DNA from: Borborobacter arsenicus
GTDB lineage: Bacteria; Pseudomonadota; Alphaproteobacteria; Rhizobiales; Rhizobiaceae
Reading direction: 5' to 3'
NCBI RefSeq assembly: GCF_003934165.1
Contig: NZ_RKST01000014.1
Location: 108,523-172,522, forward strand
DNA length: 64,000 bases
Below the pieces are notes generated by a model that did no database searches, was not told the origin of the DNA, and worked only from the letters and a program-made list of their open reading frames with translations. This document shows positions 52,417-61,045 of the stretch, in pieces. Every line of letters starts with the position of its first letter. Position 1 is the first letter of the stretch. Both the position numbers and the translations under genes were made by a program.

Positions 52417-53453
52417 AACGCTTTCTTCCCTATATTGCCGTCGCATTCTTCGCCTCAGTCCCGCTGTGGCTGCAAGACCAGTATTTCCTGCATACCCTGG
52501 TGGTTTCCGGCATCTTCATGCTCGCGGCCATGAGCCTCAACCTGCTGCTGGGCTATACCGGACAACTCAGCCTGGGGCACGTCGCCTTCTTCGGTATCGG
52601 TGCCTATGTCAGCGCGCTGACATCGCTTGGCTTCAGCGTGTCGATCTTCGGTTTCCAGATCACGCATGAACCCTGGCCACCGGTGGTCGGCGTCATTCTA
52701 GGGACGCTGGTTGCTGGCATCTGCGGCTACCTGATCGGCAAGCTCGCCTTTCGGGTCCGCGGGGCGTATTTCGTTATTGTTTCGATCAGCTTTGCCGAAG
52801 TCGTGCGCTTGGTCGCGCTGAATTGGGTCGAGCTCACCAACGGGCCGCTGGCGCTGCCCGGTATCCCGCCGCTGACGATCGGCTTCGAGTGGACCGGCTA
52901 TGCCACGCTCTGGGGCAAGGCGCAGAACTACTATGTCGTGCTCGTCGCCATCATCATCGCCTATGTGATCATCAAGCGTCTGGTCTACTCACCCTTCGGA
53001 CGCGCGATGATCGCGCTGCGGGAAAATGAAACCCTTGCCATGTCGGTCGGCATCAGCGTCACCAAATACCTGGTTCTGGCGGCGATCTTCGCCGGTGCGA
53101 TGGCTGGTACGGCGGGCGGCCTTTATGCCCATTACATCCAGATCATCGATCCGATGGTCTTCATGTTCCTGAATACCGTCACCATGGTCATCATGGTCAT
53201 TACGGGCGGCAAGGGGACTCTGGCCGGTCCGCTCGTTGGTGGCCTGATCTTCGGCCTGGCACCGGTGGTGCTGCGCTCCTATGTCGGTCCCGAGCTGCAG
53301 TGGATCCTCTATGGCCTGCTGATGATCCTTATCGTCTTCGTCCTGCCGGACGGCATCGTTCCGGCCATCGAGCGCTGGTTCGGCCGTAGCTCCGGTAACG
53401 CCGACGATCAACGCCCCCTGACCCTCGAGACCAGCAAGGCGCCCCAATCATGA
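52413..53453 (+). CDS. Branched-chain-type ABC transporter permease (LivM-like)
   Basis: A 346-residue LivM permease: NLLLGYTGQLSLGHVAFFGIGAYVSAL, FRVRGAYFVIVSISFAEVVRLVALNW and ITGGKGTLAGPLVGGLIFGLAPVVLR. A 4-bp overlap links it to both neighbours. It is a different lineage from the permease at 3103, so the two transporters are not simple duplicates. Confidence 0.9.
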   Translation: MKRFLPYIAVAFFASVPLWLQDQYFLHTLVVSGIFMLAAMSLNLLLGYTGQLSLGHVAFFGIGAYVSALTSLGFSVSIFGFQITHEPWPPVVGVILGTLVAGICGYLIGKLAFRVRGAYFVIVSISFAEVVRLVALNWVELTNGPLALPGIPPLTIGFEWTGYATLWGKAQNYYVVLVAIIIAYVIIKRLVYSPFGRAMIALRENETLAMSVGISVTKYLVLAAIFAGAMAGTAGGLYAHYIQIIDPMVFMFLNTVTMVIMVITGGKGTLAGPLVGGLIFGLAPVVLRSYVGPELQWILYGLLMILIVFVLPDGIVPAIERWFGRSSGNADDQRPLTLETSKAPQS

Positions 53454-54244
53454 ACGCTGAGACAACTTCTCGTCAGCCAATTCTTGCCATTGAGCATGTT
53501 GCGGTCCATTTCGGAGGCCTCATCGCCATCTCCGACATGAATTTCCATGTCGGGGAAGGTGAACTGGTCAGCCTGATCGGCCCCAATGGCGCCGGCAAGA
53601 CCACGGCCTTCAACGTCATCACCGGTTTTCTCAAGCCGACGAAGGGCAGGGTGACGTTCCGTGGTACTTCGCTCAACGGGCTCAAGCCGCATGAAGTAAC
53701 GTCGCTTGGACTGGTGCGGACATTCCAGCGTACCAGCGTGTTCGACAAGATCACCGTCTTCGAGAATGTGCTGATCGGTCTGCATCGCCGCACGGCCGCC
53801 AGCCTGTTCGGCACGCTTATGTCCTTGCCGAAGGAGCGCAATGCCGAAGCGGCGTTGCGCGAACAGGCCTGGGAGATCCTGAAGCTGGTCGGTATCGACC
53901 ACCAGGCCGACGAACTCGGCGGCAGCCTTCCCTATGGCGACCAGCGCCTGCTGGGTGTGGCGCTGGCACTTGCAGCGGATCCCTCGGCGCTGCTGCTCGA
54001 TGAGCCGGTTTCGGGCATGAATGCCTCCGAGACAGCGCGCTTCGTCAGCTTGCTCAACAAGCTGCGCGCCAAGGGCAAGACCATCCTGCTGGTCGAGCAC
54101 GACATGCCGATGGTGATGGGGGTGTCGGATCGCATCGTCGTTCTCAACTACGGCCGTATCATCGCCAATGGCACGCCGTCGGAAATCCAGAACGACCCCG
54201 AAGTCATCCAGGCCTATCTGGGTCAGGGAGTTAAGCATGCTTGA
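53450..54244 (+). CDS. Branched-chain-type ABC transporter ATPase (LivG-like)
   Basis: A 264-residue ABC ATPase: Walker A GPNGAGKTT, Walker B ALLLDEPVSGMNA, H-loop VEHDMPMVM. The signature segment reads GGSLPYGDQRLLGVALAL, a LivG-style variant of LSYGxQ. The C-terminus ends with the LivG-type VIQAYLGQG. It pairs with the LivF-like ATPase next to it. Confidence 0.9.
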   Translation: MNAETTSRQPILAIEHVAVHFGGLIAISDMNFHVGEGELVSLIGPNGAGKTTAFNVITGFLKPTKGRVTFRGTSLNGLKPHEVTSLGLVRTFQRTSVFDKITVFENVLIGLHRRTAASLFGTLMSLPKERNAEAALREQAWEILKLVGIDHQADELGGSLPYGDQRLLGVALALAADPSALLLDEPVSGMNASETARFVSLLNKLRAKGKTILLVEHDMPMVMGVSDRIVVLNYGRIIANGTPSEIQNDPEVIQAYLGQGVKHA

Positions 54245-54956
54245 GATCAGGAACCTGGTTTGCCGCTACGGCAAAGTCACTGCGCTTAAGGGGATCTCGT
54301 TGACCGTGCCCGAAAAGCAGCTTGTCGTGCTGGTTGGCGCCAATGGTGCAGGCAAAAGCACGACGCTGCGCGCCATCTCCGGCCTGGTGCCGGCTGCAAG
54401 TGGCGGCATTTTCTTTTGCGGTCAGGAAATCACCGGCATGTCGGCCAGTCGTATCCTGTCCCTCGGCATTGCCCATTGTCCGGAAGGGCGGCGGGTATTT
54501 CCGCACATGACCGTACTCGAAAACCTCGAAATGGGCTGCTATCTGCGTTCCGACGGCAAGGAGATCAGCTCCGACCTCGATCGTATCTTCAGCCTTTTCC
54601 CCAGGCTTGCCGAACGCCGCAAGCAGGTTGCCGGTACCTTGTCGGGTGGCGAGCAGCAGATGCTGGCGATCGGGCGCGCAATGATGTCGCGACCGAAGCT
54701 GATCATGTTTGATGAACCCTCGCTTGGCCTGGCGCCGAATATCGTCGAGCAGACCTTCGCGATCATCCAGAGTATTCGCGAGTCCGGTACTACGGTGCTG
54801 ATGGTCGAACAGAACGCCTATGCGGCGCTCGACATGTGCAACTATGCCTATCTCCTGGAGGCGGGTTCGATGGTGCTCGAGGGTCCCGGTGAAAAGCTGA
54901 TCAACGATCCGCATGTCCGCGAAGCCTATCTCGGCGCCGGACTTGCCCATGCCTGA
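54237..54956 (+). CDS. Branched-chain-type ABC transporter ATPase (LivF-like)
   Basis: A 239-residue ABC ATPase: Walker A GANGAGKST, signature LSGGEQQM, Walker B LIMFDEPSLGLAP, H-loop VEQNAYAAL, ending VREAYLGAG. ATG 54237 lies inside the end of the LivG-like gene (8-bp overlap). It closes the second transporter operon. Confidence 0.9.
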   Translation: MLEIRNLVCRYGKVTALKGISLTVPEKQLVVLVGANGAGKSTTLRAISGLVPAASGGIFFCGQEITGMSASRILSLGIAHCPEGRRVFPHMTVLENLEMGCYLRSDGKEISSDLDRIFSLFPRLAERRKQVAGTLSGGEQQMLAIGRAMMSRPKLIMFDEPSLGLAPNIVEQTFAIIQSIRESGTTVLMVEQNAYAALDMCNYAYLLEAGSMVLEGPGEKLINDPHVREAYLGAGLAHA

Positions 54957-55280
54957 TCCGGCGATGCGAGTGCGCAGCCGCTCGCACCAACTCGGCCCCA
55001 ACGGGTCTGCGATCTGGGCCGCCTTAGGCCGCCTGCAGCCGGAATAGCTCCCGGCTGCGTCGCCGTGCTGCGTGATGAGACGCAAAGGATGCCAGCCGGA
55101 AGGCATCCCATCATGGAATTCCCGCAAACTTCTCGAATCCGACTTGTATTATCTTACTATTGATAGTAAGTATTTTGTATGGCGAGTCCTTGATCAAGCA
55201 CTCGCGCAGTCGGGAGCGGCGTATACGTCACGACGCCTCGCGGCTGACTGCCACAACAACAGTCTCGAGGTTTGATAGAC
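54957..55280. other. Intergenic region before the F420 operon
   Basis: A 324-bp gap without a gene. It holds an 8-bp hairpin GCAGCCGG/CCGGCTGC (55035-55058), a second stem GGATGCC/GGCATCC (55087-55108) that could end the transporter transcript, and the perfect palindrome at 55153-55170 in an AT-rich promoter-like stretch. Confidence 0.5.
55153..55170. promoter_or_regulatory. Palindromic operator before the F420 operon
   Basis: CTTACTATTGATAGTAAG is a perfect 18-bp palindrome (7-bp arms, 4-bp centre) 111 bp before the F420 operon. Nearly the same element lies at 60907 before the CoA-transferase/LLM operon, so both units probably answer to one regulator, which I cannot identify. Confidence 0.6.
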
Positions 55281-55946
55281 ATGTCTGATACGTCGAAGCC
55301 GGTCATCGGCATCATCGGAGGAACTGGTGATCTGGGCTCGGGCCTTGCCAAGGGCTGGGCCGCGGCCGGCTACAAGGTCGTGATCGGCTCCCGCTCCCGC
55401 GAAAAGGCTGCGGCGCTTGCCCCGGAACTCGGCGCCGGCGTGATCGGCGAAGACAATGTCGGGGCTGCCAGCGCAGCCGACATCGTCGTGCTTGCCGTGC
55501 CTTTTGCCAGCCACGATGCGACCATCGAAGAGATCAAGCCGGCGGTGCAGGGCAAGATCGTCGTTGATGCGGCCGTGCCTCTCGTGCCGCCCAAGGTTTC
55601 GACGGTCCAGCTTCCCGGCGAAGGTTCAGCCGCCCAGATCGCGCAGCGCCTGCTTGGCGATGGCGTCAAGGTGGTTTCGGCCTTCCACAATGTCGGTGCG
55701 GCCAAGCTTCATGCCGGCGGGCGCGTCGATTGCGACGTGCTTGTCTTCAGCGATGACAAGGAGGCGCGCGCCGCGGTGATCGAGATCGCCGGTGCTGTTG
55801 CCAATCGTGGCGTCGGCGGAGGCGTTCTGGCGAATTCTGCGGCGGCCGAGGCGTTGACCTCCGTGCTGATCTGGATCAATCGCCATTACAAGGTGCCGGG
55901 TGCTGGCATCAGCATCACCGGCCTCGAAGGCGCAGCCCAGGCCTGA
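55281..55946 (+). CDS. npdG: NADPH:F420 oxidoreductase (Fno/NpdG)
   Basis: A 221-residue Rossmann protein: IGIIGGTGDLGSGLAKGWAAAGYKVVIGSRSREKA binds NADP(H), and ADIVVLAVPFASH and VSAFHNVGAAKLHAGG are typical of F420-dependent NADP oxidoreductases. It would reduce F420 with NADPH to supply F420H2, as NpdG does in picrate-degrading actinobacteria. It is the first gene of the cofactor operon and lies 5 bp before cofE. Confidence 0.87.
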   Translation: MSDTSKPVIGIIGGTGDLGSGLAKGWAAAGYKVVIGSRSREKAAALAPELGAGVIGEDNVGAASAADIVVLAVPFASHDATIEEIKPAVQGKIVVDAAVPLVPPKVSTVQLPGEGSAAQIAQRLLGDGVKVVSAFHNVGAAKLHAGGRVDCDVLVFSDDKEARAAVIEIAGAVANRGVGGGVLANSAAAEALTSVLIWINRHYKVPGAGISITGLEGAAQA

Positions 55947-55951
55947 CCATT

Positions 55952-56722
55952 ATGTCCCTCGCCCCCGTTTCCTTTTTCGCGCTGCCCGGCATTCCACTCA
56001 TAGAGCCGGGCGACGATCTCGCCAGCCTGCTGGCAGGTGTCCTGCGCGAGAACGGTTTGGGACTGGTGGAGGGGGATATCCTGGTCATTGCCCAGAAGAT
56101 CGTCTCCAAGGCCGAGGGGCTCTATATCGACCTCGATGAGGTGAAGCCTTCGCGACAGGCGCAGGAGCTGGCCGAAAAGCTCGGCAAGGATCCGCGCCAT
56201 GTCGAGGTCGTGCTCTCCGAATCCGGCGAGATCGTCAAGGTCGGGCAGCATGTCATTGTTGCTGCCCATAAGCTCGGCTTCGTCATGGCCAATGCGGGCA
56301 TCGACGAATCCAATATCAGCCATGGCGAAAGCGGCAACCGCGTCCTGCTACTGCCGCGCGATCCGGACGGGTCGGCGGCGAAGCTGAAGCAGCGACTGGG
56401 AGAAATATTCGGCGCATCGATTGGCGTCGTCATCAATGACAGTTTCGGCCGCCCCTGGCGCAATGGTGTCGTTGGCGTCGCCTTGGGTGCGGCGGGCGTG
56501 CCCTCGCTTGTCGACCGCGTGGGCAGCAAGGATCTGTTCGGCCGAACCCTGCGGGTGACCGAAATCGCCGTTGCCGACGAGCTTGCATCGGCGGCCTCGC
56601 TATTGATGGGGCAGGCTGACGAGGGGCTTCCTGCCGTACTGGTGCGCGGCTTCCGTTCCACAGCGCCCAGCCGCGATGCGTCGTCTCTGATCCGAAACCG
56701 CGAGAGGGACATGTTCCGATGA
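55952..56722 (+). CDS. cofE: Coenzyme F420-0:L-glutamate ligase
   Basis: A 256-residue CofE: PGIPLIEPGDDLASLL, EGDILVIAQKIVSKAEG, the region SGEIVKVGQHVIVAAHKLGFVMANAGIDESN, and INDSFGRPWRNGVVGVALGAAG. It adds glutamates to F420-0 using GTP. It is stand-alone, without the C-terminal nitroreductase-like domain of actinobacterial FbiB. It overlaps cofD by 4 bp. Confidence 0.93.
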   Translation: MSLAPVSFFALPGIPLIEPGDDLASLLAGVLRENGLGLVEGDILVIAQKIVSKAEGLYIDLDEVKPSRQAQELAEKLGKDPRHVEVVLSESGEIVKVGQHVIVAAHKLGFVMANAGIDESNISHGESGNRVLLLPRDPDGSAAKLKQRLGEIFGASIGVVINDSFGRPWRNGVVGVALGAAGVPSLVDRVGSKDLFGRTLRVTEIAVADELASAASLLMGQADEGLPAVLVRGFRSTAPSRDASSLIRNRERDMFR

Positions 56723-57726
56723 AAGCTTCAGCGAAAGACGGAATCGACCTGCAATCCGGCAAGGGTCGCGTTGTTGCGCTTTGCGGCGGCGTCGGCGGCG
56801 CGAAGCTTGCCTTCGGCCTGTCGCGGGTGATCGGTTCGGACCTGACTGTCGTGGTCAATACCGGTGACGATTTCGAGCATCTGGGATTGCTGATTTCGCC
56901 CGATCTCGACACGGTTCTCTATACGCTGGGCGGGATTGCCAACAAGGAGCTGGGTTGGGGGCGCGCGGACGAAAGCTGGAACTTCATGGAGGCGTTGCGC
57001 CATCTCGGTGGTGAGGCCTGGTTCCAGCTCGGTGATCGTGACCTGGCGCTGCATGTCGAGCGCACCCACCAGCTACGCTCCGGCCGTTCGCTCACGGATT
57101 TCATGAGGACGGCAGCCGAACGGCACGGGATTGCATCGAAGATACTGCCAATGTCTGACGACCCGGTTCGCACCATGGTGGCGACATCGGCGGGAATGCT
57201 GCCCTTCCAGCGCTACTTCGTCGAACAGCGCTGCGCCCCGGAGGTCAATGGCATCGTTTTCGACGGTGCAGCTGCCGCCCTGCCATCGACTGAGGTGTTG
57301 GCTGCGCTGCAGGCGCCGGATCTGCGCGGGATCATCATCTGTCCCTCTAATCCATTCCTCAGCATCGATCCGATCCTGGCTGTTCCCGGCATCCGTAAAC
57401 TGCTCGATGCGGCGCAAGTACCAGTTGTCGCGGTGTCGCCGATCATCGGAGGAGTAGCGGTCAAGGGCCCGACCGTGAAAATCATGGACGAACTTGGCGT
57501 GCCGGCGACATCGCGGGCAATCGCGCAACACTATGGCGGCTTGCTGCATGGCCTCGTCATTGATGAGGTAGACGCTGCCGAGGGTGCCGAGATTGGCGGC
57601 CGGATCCATGTAACGCCGACCTTGATGAAGAGCGACGAAGATCGCGAAAGGTTGGCGCGCGAGGTATTGGGTTTCGTCGACATGATCGCCGCCGATCTGC
57701 AACCAAGGGCGAAGGCGGTTGGGTGA
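56719..57726 (+). CDS. cofD: 2-phospho-L-lactate (or analogue) transferase CofD
   Basis: A 335-residue CofD/FbiA: ALCGGVGGAKLAFGLSRVI at the start binds the nucleotide-activated donor, followed by VVVNTGDDFEHLGLLISPDLDTVLYTLGG and IIGGVAVKGPTVKIMDELG. It joins the lactyl-type phospho group to the deazaflavin Fo. It overlaps its neighbours on both sides. Confidence 0.94.
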   Translation: MKASAKDGIDLQSGKGRVVALCGGVGGAKLAFGLSRVIGSDLTVVVNTGDDFEHLGLLISPDLDTVLYTLGGIANKELGWGRADESWNFMEALRHLGGEAWFQLGDRDLALHVERTHQLRSGRSLTDFMRTAAERHGIASKILPMSDDPVRTMVATSAGMLPFQRYFVEQRCAPEVNGIVFDGAAAALPSTEVLAALQAPDLRGIIICPSNPFLSIDPILAVPGIRKLLDAAQVPVVAVSPIIGGVAVKGPTVKIMDELGVPATSRAIAQHYGGLLHGLVIDEVDAAEGAEIGGRIHVTPTLMKSDEDRERLAREVLGFVDMIAADLQPRAKAVG

Positions 57727-58430
57727 TGGCGGGCTCCTGCATGCAAGGTGGTGTCTGGGCGCTGGTTCCGATCAAGCAGCTCGATCGCGCGAAGTCGCGA
57801 CTCGCAACCGTTCTTGATGCGAGCGAGCGTAAGACCCTTGCAAGGGCAATGCTGTGCGACGTGCTGGGTACGCTATCCCGTGTTGACGGGCTCGCCGGTA
57901 TCCTGGTGGTCACCAGCGATAAGGAAGCAGCTTCGATTGCGGCAGGCTTTGGTGCCACAGTCGTTTCCGATCCGGTCGAAGGCGGTCTCAATGCGGCCGT
58001 CCGACATGGCATGCGCTGGCTCGATGCCGAGCATGAAGCCGGTGCGATCGTCGTTCCGGGTGATGTTCCTTTCGTCACCGGCGCCGAACTGGATTCCGTT
58101 CTGAGGGCGATGTGTTCCAGCCAGATCGTGATTGCTCCGGCACGCCGCGATGGCGGCACCAACATCCTGGCGATGAAGCCGCCATCGCTTCTGACACCCT
58201 CGTTCGGGCCCGACAGTTTCGCGCGGCATGTGTCCGGTGCGCGCGCCCTTGGGATCGAACCAAGGACGCTTCTGCTCGACGGTGCCGGCCACGATATCGA
58301 TGTCACCGCCGATCTTGCCTTTTACGACGGCGAGGGTCCGGCCAACCGGACGCGCGCCTGCATCGGGCGCTTCGTCGGTATCGGTTTCCCGGTTCCGGCC
58401 GGTTCATTCAAGGAGGTATTGCTGCCATGA
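57726..58430 (+). CDS. cofC: Phospholactate-type guanylyltransferase CofC/FbiD
   Basis: A 234-residue nucleotidyltransferase: WALVPIKQLDRAKSRLA is the CofC GTP-binding start, then GILVVTSDKEAASIAAGFG and IVVPGDVPFVTGAELDSVL. It activates 2-phospholactate, phosphoenolpyruvate or 3-phosphoglycerate with GTP for CofD; which one cannot be told here. ATG 57726 overlaps the cofD stop, with an in-frame GTG one codon earlier. Confidence 0.92.
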   Translation: MAGSCMQGGVWALVPIKQLDRAKSRLATVLDASERKTLARAMLCDVLGTLSRVDGLAGILVVTSDKEAASIAAGFGATVVSDPVEGGLNAAVRHGMRWLDAEHEAGAIVVPGDVPFVTGAELDSVLRAMCSSQIVIAPARRDGGTNILAMKPPSLLTPSFGPDSFARHVSGARALGIEPRTLLLDGAGHDIDVTADLAFYDGEGPANRTRACIGRFVGIGFPVPAGSFKEVLLP

Positions 58431-60847
58431 GCGTCTCCCCGCTTCTCACGAATTTTGCGCTGGATCGTCGCCTCACCCGGGAAGAAGCGCTTTCGCTGGT
58501 CGATATCTCCGATCTGTCTCCGCTGCTGGCGGTTGCCTCGGCGCGCCGTGACGCAGCTCATGGCGGGGCGATATCCTACTCGCGCAAGGTTTTCATTCCG
58601 TTGACGCAGCTTTGCCGCGACGTTTGTCACTACTGCACCTTCGCGCACCCGCCTCGCAAAGGCGAAAGAGCCTTCCTGACCCGCGAGCAGGTGCTGGCCA
58701 TCGCCGAGCAGGGCAAGCGCGCCGGATGCAAGGAGGCGCTGTTTACGCTCGGCGACAAGCCGGAGCTTCGCTACCGGCAGGCGCGTGAGGAATTGCGCGA
58801 GCTCGGCCATGAAACAACGCTTTCCTATCTGGCCGAAATGGCAGAAATGGTGCTGCGCGAAACCGGTCTCCTGCCGCATGTCAATCCAGGTCTGCTGACC
58901 GACGAGGATCTGACGGCGCTTCGTCGGGTGTCCGTTTCGCAAGGTATCATGCTGGAGAGCACTTCCGAGCGGCTTTGTGCCAAGGGAGGCGCCCATTACG
59001 GCTCGCCCGACAAGCTGCCGGCGGCGCGTCTCGATACGATCAGACGCGCGGGCGAACAGGCTGTGCCGTTCACTTCGGGCATCCTGATCGGCATTGGCGA
59101 AACACGCGCCGAGCGGATCGATTCGCTGCTGGCCCTGCGCGATCTCAACGATGCCCATGGTCATATCCAGGAAATCATCGTCCAGAATTTCAGGCCGAAG
59201 CCCGGCACGCTTATGGCCAATGCCGAGGCTCCCTCACTTGAGGACCATCTGTGGACCATCGCGGTAGCCCGGCTGCTGTTCGAACCCGAAATGAACATCC
59301 AGGCGCCGCCCAATCTGACCCCGGGAGTGTTCAATCGGCTGGTCGCCGCCGGTATCAACGATTGGGGCGGGGTCTCGCCGGTTACGCCGGACCATGTCAA
59401 TCCCGAAGCGCCCTGGCCGCATCTCAAGGAACTTGAAGCCGCGACCAAGGCCGCCGGCAAGGAACTCACCGAGCGGCTGGCGATCTATCCCGCCTATGCC
59501 CGTCATGCACTGCGCTGGGTCGACGCGAAGCTGCGCACGACGCTCTATAACTTCATCGATGCCGATGGCTGGCCGCGTGCGGATGGCTGGTGCCCCGGAC
59601 GCCTGGATGATTTGCCGGCTGCCGATGTTGCCTTGCTGAAGGCGCCCGCGGTGGCGCTGGCGAGCACGGAGTTGCAGTCGATCCTCGACAAGGCGGCAGA
59701 CGCAAGGCCGCTTGCCGAAGCGGAGATCGTCCGGCTGTTTCGCGCGCGCGGCGAAGAATTTGCCGCAGTCTGCCGGGCGGCCGACCATTTGCGCCGCAAG
59801 GTCAATGGCGATGTCGTCAGCTACGTCGTCACGCGCAATATCAACTACACCAATATCTGCTATTTCAAATGTCAGTTCTGTGCCTTCTCCAAGGGCAAGC
59901 TCAGCGAAAACCTTCGTGGGCGCCCGTATGATCTGGAGATGGCGGAAGTGGCGCGGCGGGTACGTGAGGCCTGGGAGCGCGGCGCGTCGGAAGTCTGCAT
60001 GCAGGGCGGCATTCATCCCTCTTATACCGGCAGCAAATATATCGAGCTGTGCCATGCGGTAAAGGAAGCCGTGCCTGGGATGCATATCCATGCCTTCTCC
60101 CCGCTCGAAGTCTCCCAAGGCGCCAAGACGCTGGGCATTCCGGTGGTGGAATTCCTTGGCAGGCTGAAGGAAGCAGGCCTGAGCACGCTCCCCGGAACGG
60201 CAGCGGAAATTCTCGACGACGAGGTGCGCGCGCTCTTGTGCGCAGACAAGATCAAGACCGACGAGTGGCTCGATGTCATGCGCGCGGCCCATGGTCTTGG
60301 CTATCGCACGACAGCGACGATCATGTTCGGCCATATCGAGCGCTATGAGCATTGGGCGCGGCATTTGATTCGTGTCCGCGACCTGCAGATGGAGACGGGC
60401 GGCTTCACCGAATTCGTGCCGTTGCCATTCGTCCATATGGAGGCGCCCATTTATCTGAAGGGCAAGTCGCGGCCGGGCCCGACCTTCCGGGAATCGATCC
60501 TGATGCATGCTGTGGCACGGCTGGCGCTGCATCCCCACATCACCAACATCCAGGCCTCCTGGGTTAAGCTCGGACCGGACGGTGTCCGGCACTGCCTGAA
60601 CGCGGGCGTCAACGATCTGGGTGGCACGCTCATGGATGAGAGCATTTCGCGCTCTGCCGGCGCGAGCTACGGCCAGGAAATGACACCACAGCGAATGGAG
60701 GAAATCATCCGTTCGTCCGGCCGTCTGCCCCGGCAGCGCAATACGCTCTATGGCAACGCGCCCGTAGCCCTGCGTGAGCGTTCCTACACGCGCGGACTGC
60801 ATATTCAGGATACGCCAGTGAGCCTTCGGCCAGCCTGCGCTGGCTGA
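58427..60847 (+). CDS. fbiC: Fused 7,8-didemethyl-8-hydroxy-5-deazariboflavin (Fo) synthase CofG-CofH
   Basis: An 806-residue fusion of two radical SAM enzymes. The CofG half (about 1-400) has C63-RDV-C67-HY-C70 and PRKGERAFLTREQV. The CofH half (about 440-800) has C478-YFK-C482-QF-C485 and CMQGGIHPSYTGSKYIELC. Together they make Fo from tyrosine and 5-amino-6-ribitylaminouracil. The start is ATG 58427 with AGGAGG at 58411-58416, overlapping the cofC stop. Confidence 0.95.
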   Translation: MSVSPLLTNFALDRRLTREEALSLVDISDLSPLLAVASARRDAAHGGAISYSRKVFIPLTQLCRDVCHYCTFAHPPRKGERAFLTREQVLAIAEQGKRAGCKEALFTLGDKPELRYRQAREELRELGHETTLSYLAEMAEMVLRETGLLPHVNPGLLTDEDLTALRRVSVSQGIMLESTSERLCAKGGAHYGSPDKLPAARLDTIRRAGEQAVPFTSGILIGIGETRAERIDSLLALRDLNDAHGHIQEIIVQNFRPKPGTLMANAEAPSLEDHLWTIAVARLLFEPEMNIQAPPNLTPGVFNRLVAAGINDWGGVSPVTPDHVNPEAPWPHLKELEAATKAAGKELTERLAIYPAYARHALRWVDAKLRTTLYNFIDADGWPRADGWCPGRLDDLPAADVALLKAPAVALASTELQSILDKAADARPLAEAEIVRLFRARGEEFAAVCRAADHLRRKVNGDVVSYVVTRNINYTNICYFKCQFCAFSKGKLSENLRGRPYDLEMAEVARRVREAWERGASEVCMQGGIHPSYTGSKYIELCHAVKEAVPGMHIHAFSPLEVSQGAKTLGIPVVEFLGRLKEAGLSTLPGTAAEILDDEVRALLCADKIKTDEWLDVMRAAHGLGYRTTATIMFGHIERYEHWARHLIRVRDLQMETGGFTEFVPLPFVHMEAPIYLKGKSRPGPTFRESILMHAVARLALHPHITNIQASWVKLGPDGVRHCLNAGVNDLGGTLMDESISRSAGASYGQEMTPQRMEEIIRSSGRLPRQRNTLYGNAPVALRERSYTRGLHIQDTPVSLRPACAG

Positions 60848-60906
60848 ATTTCAACCGGAGCGGCGGGCTTTGTCGGGACGGTGGATTCTTTTCGCCTCGG
60901 GCTAGT

Positions 60907-60924
60907 CTTACTAACATTAGTATG
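60907..60924. promoter_or_regulatory. Palindromic operator before the CoA-transferase/LLM operon
   Basis: CTTACTAACATTAGTATG matches the element at 55153 with identical left arm and one changed base in the right arm. TATGAT (60921-60926) overlaps its end and would make a good -10 box, but no -35 is visible at proper spacing. It lies 122 bp before the gene at 61046. Confidence 0.55.
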
Positions 60925-61045
60925 ATAGGTTGACTTTAACGCTGCGTGAGACAGGGGCTTCAGAGCCGTCTCGCCACGAAATCAATGCCGAAGTCGGCTC
61001 AGTCAACAGGGAGCGGTTTGCCGCCGCCAATGGAAGGAGGAGTGT

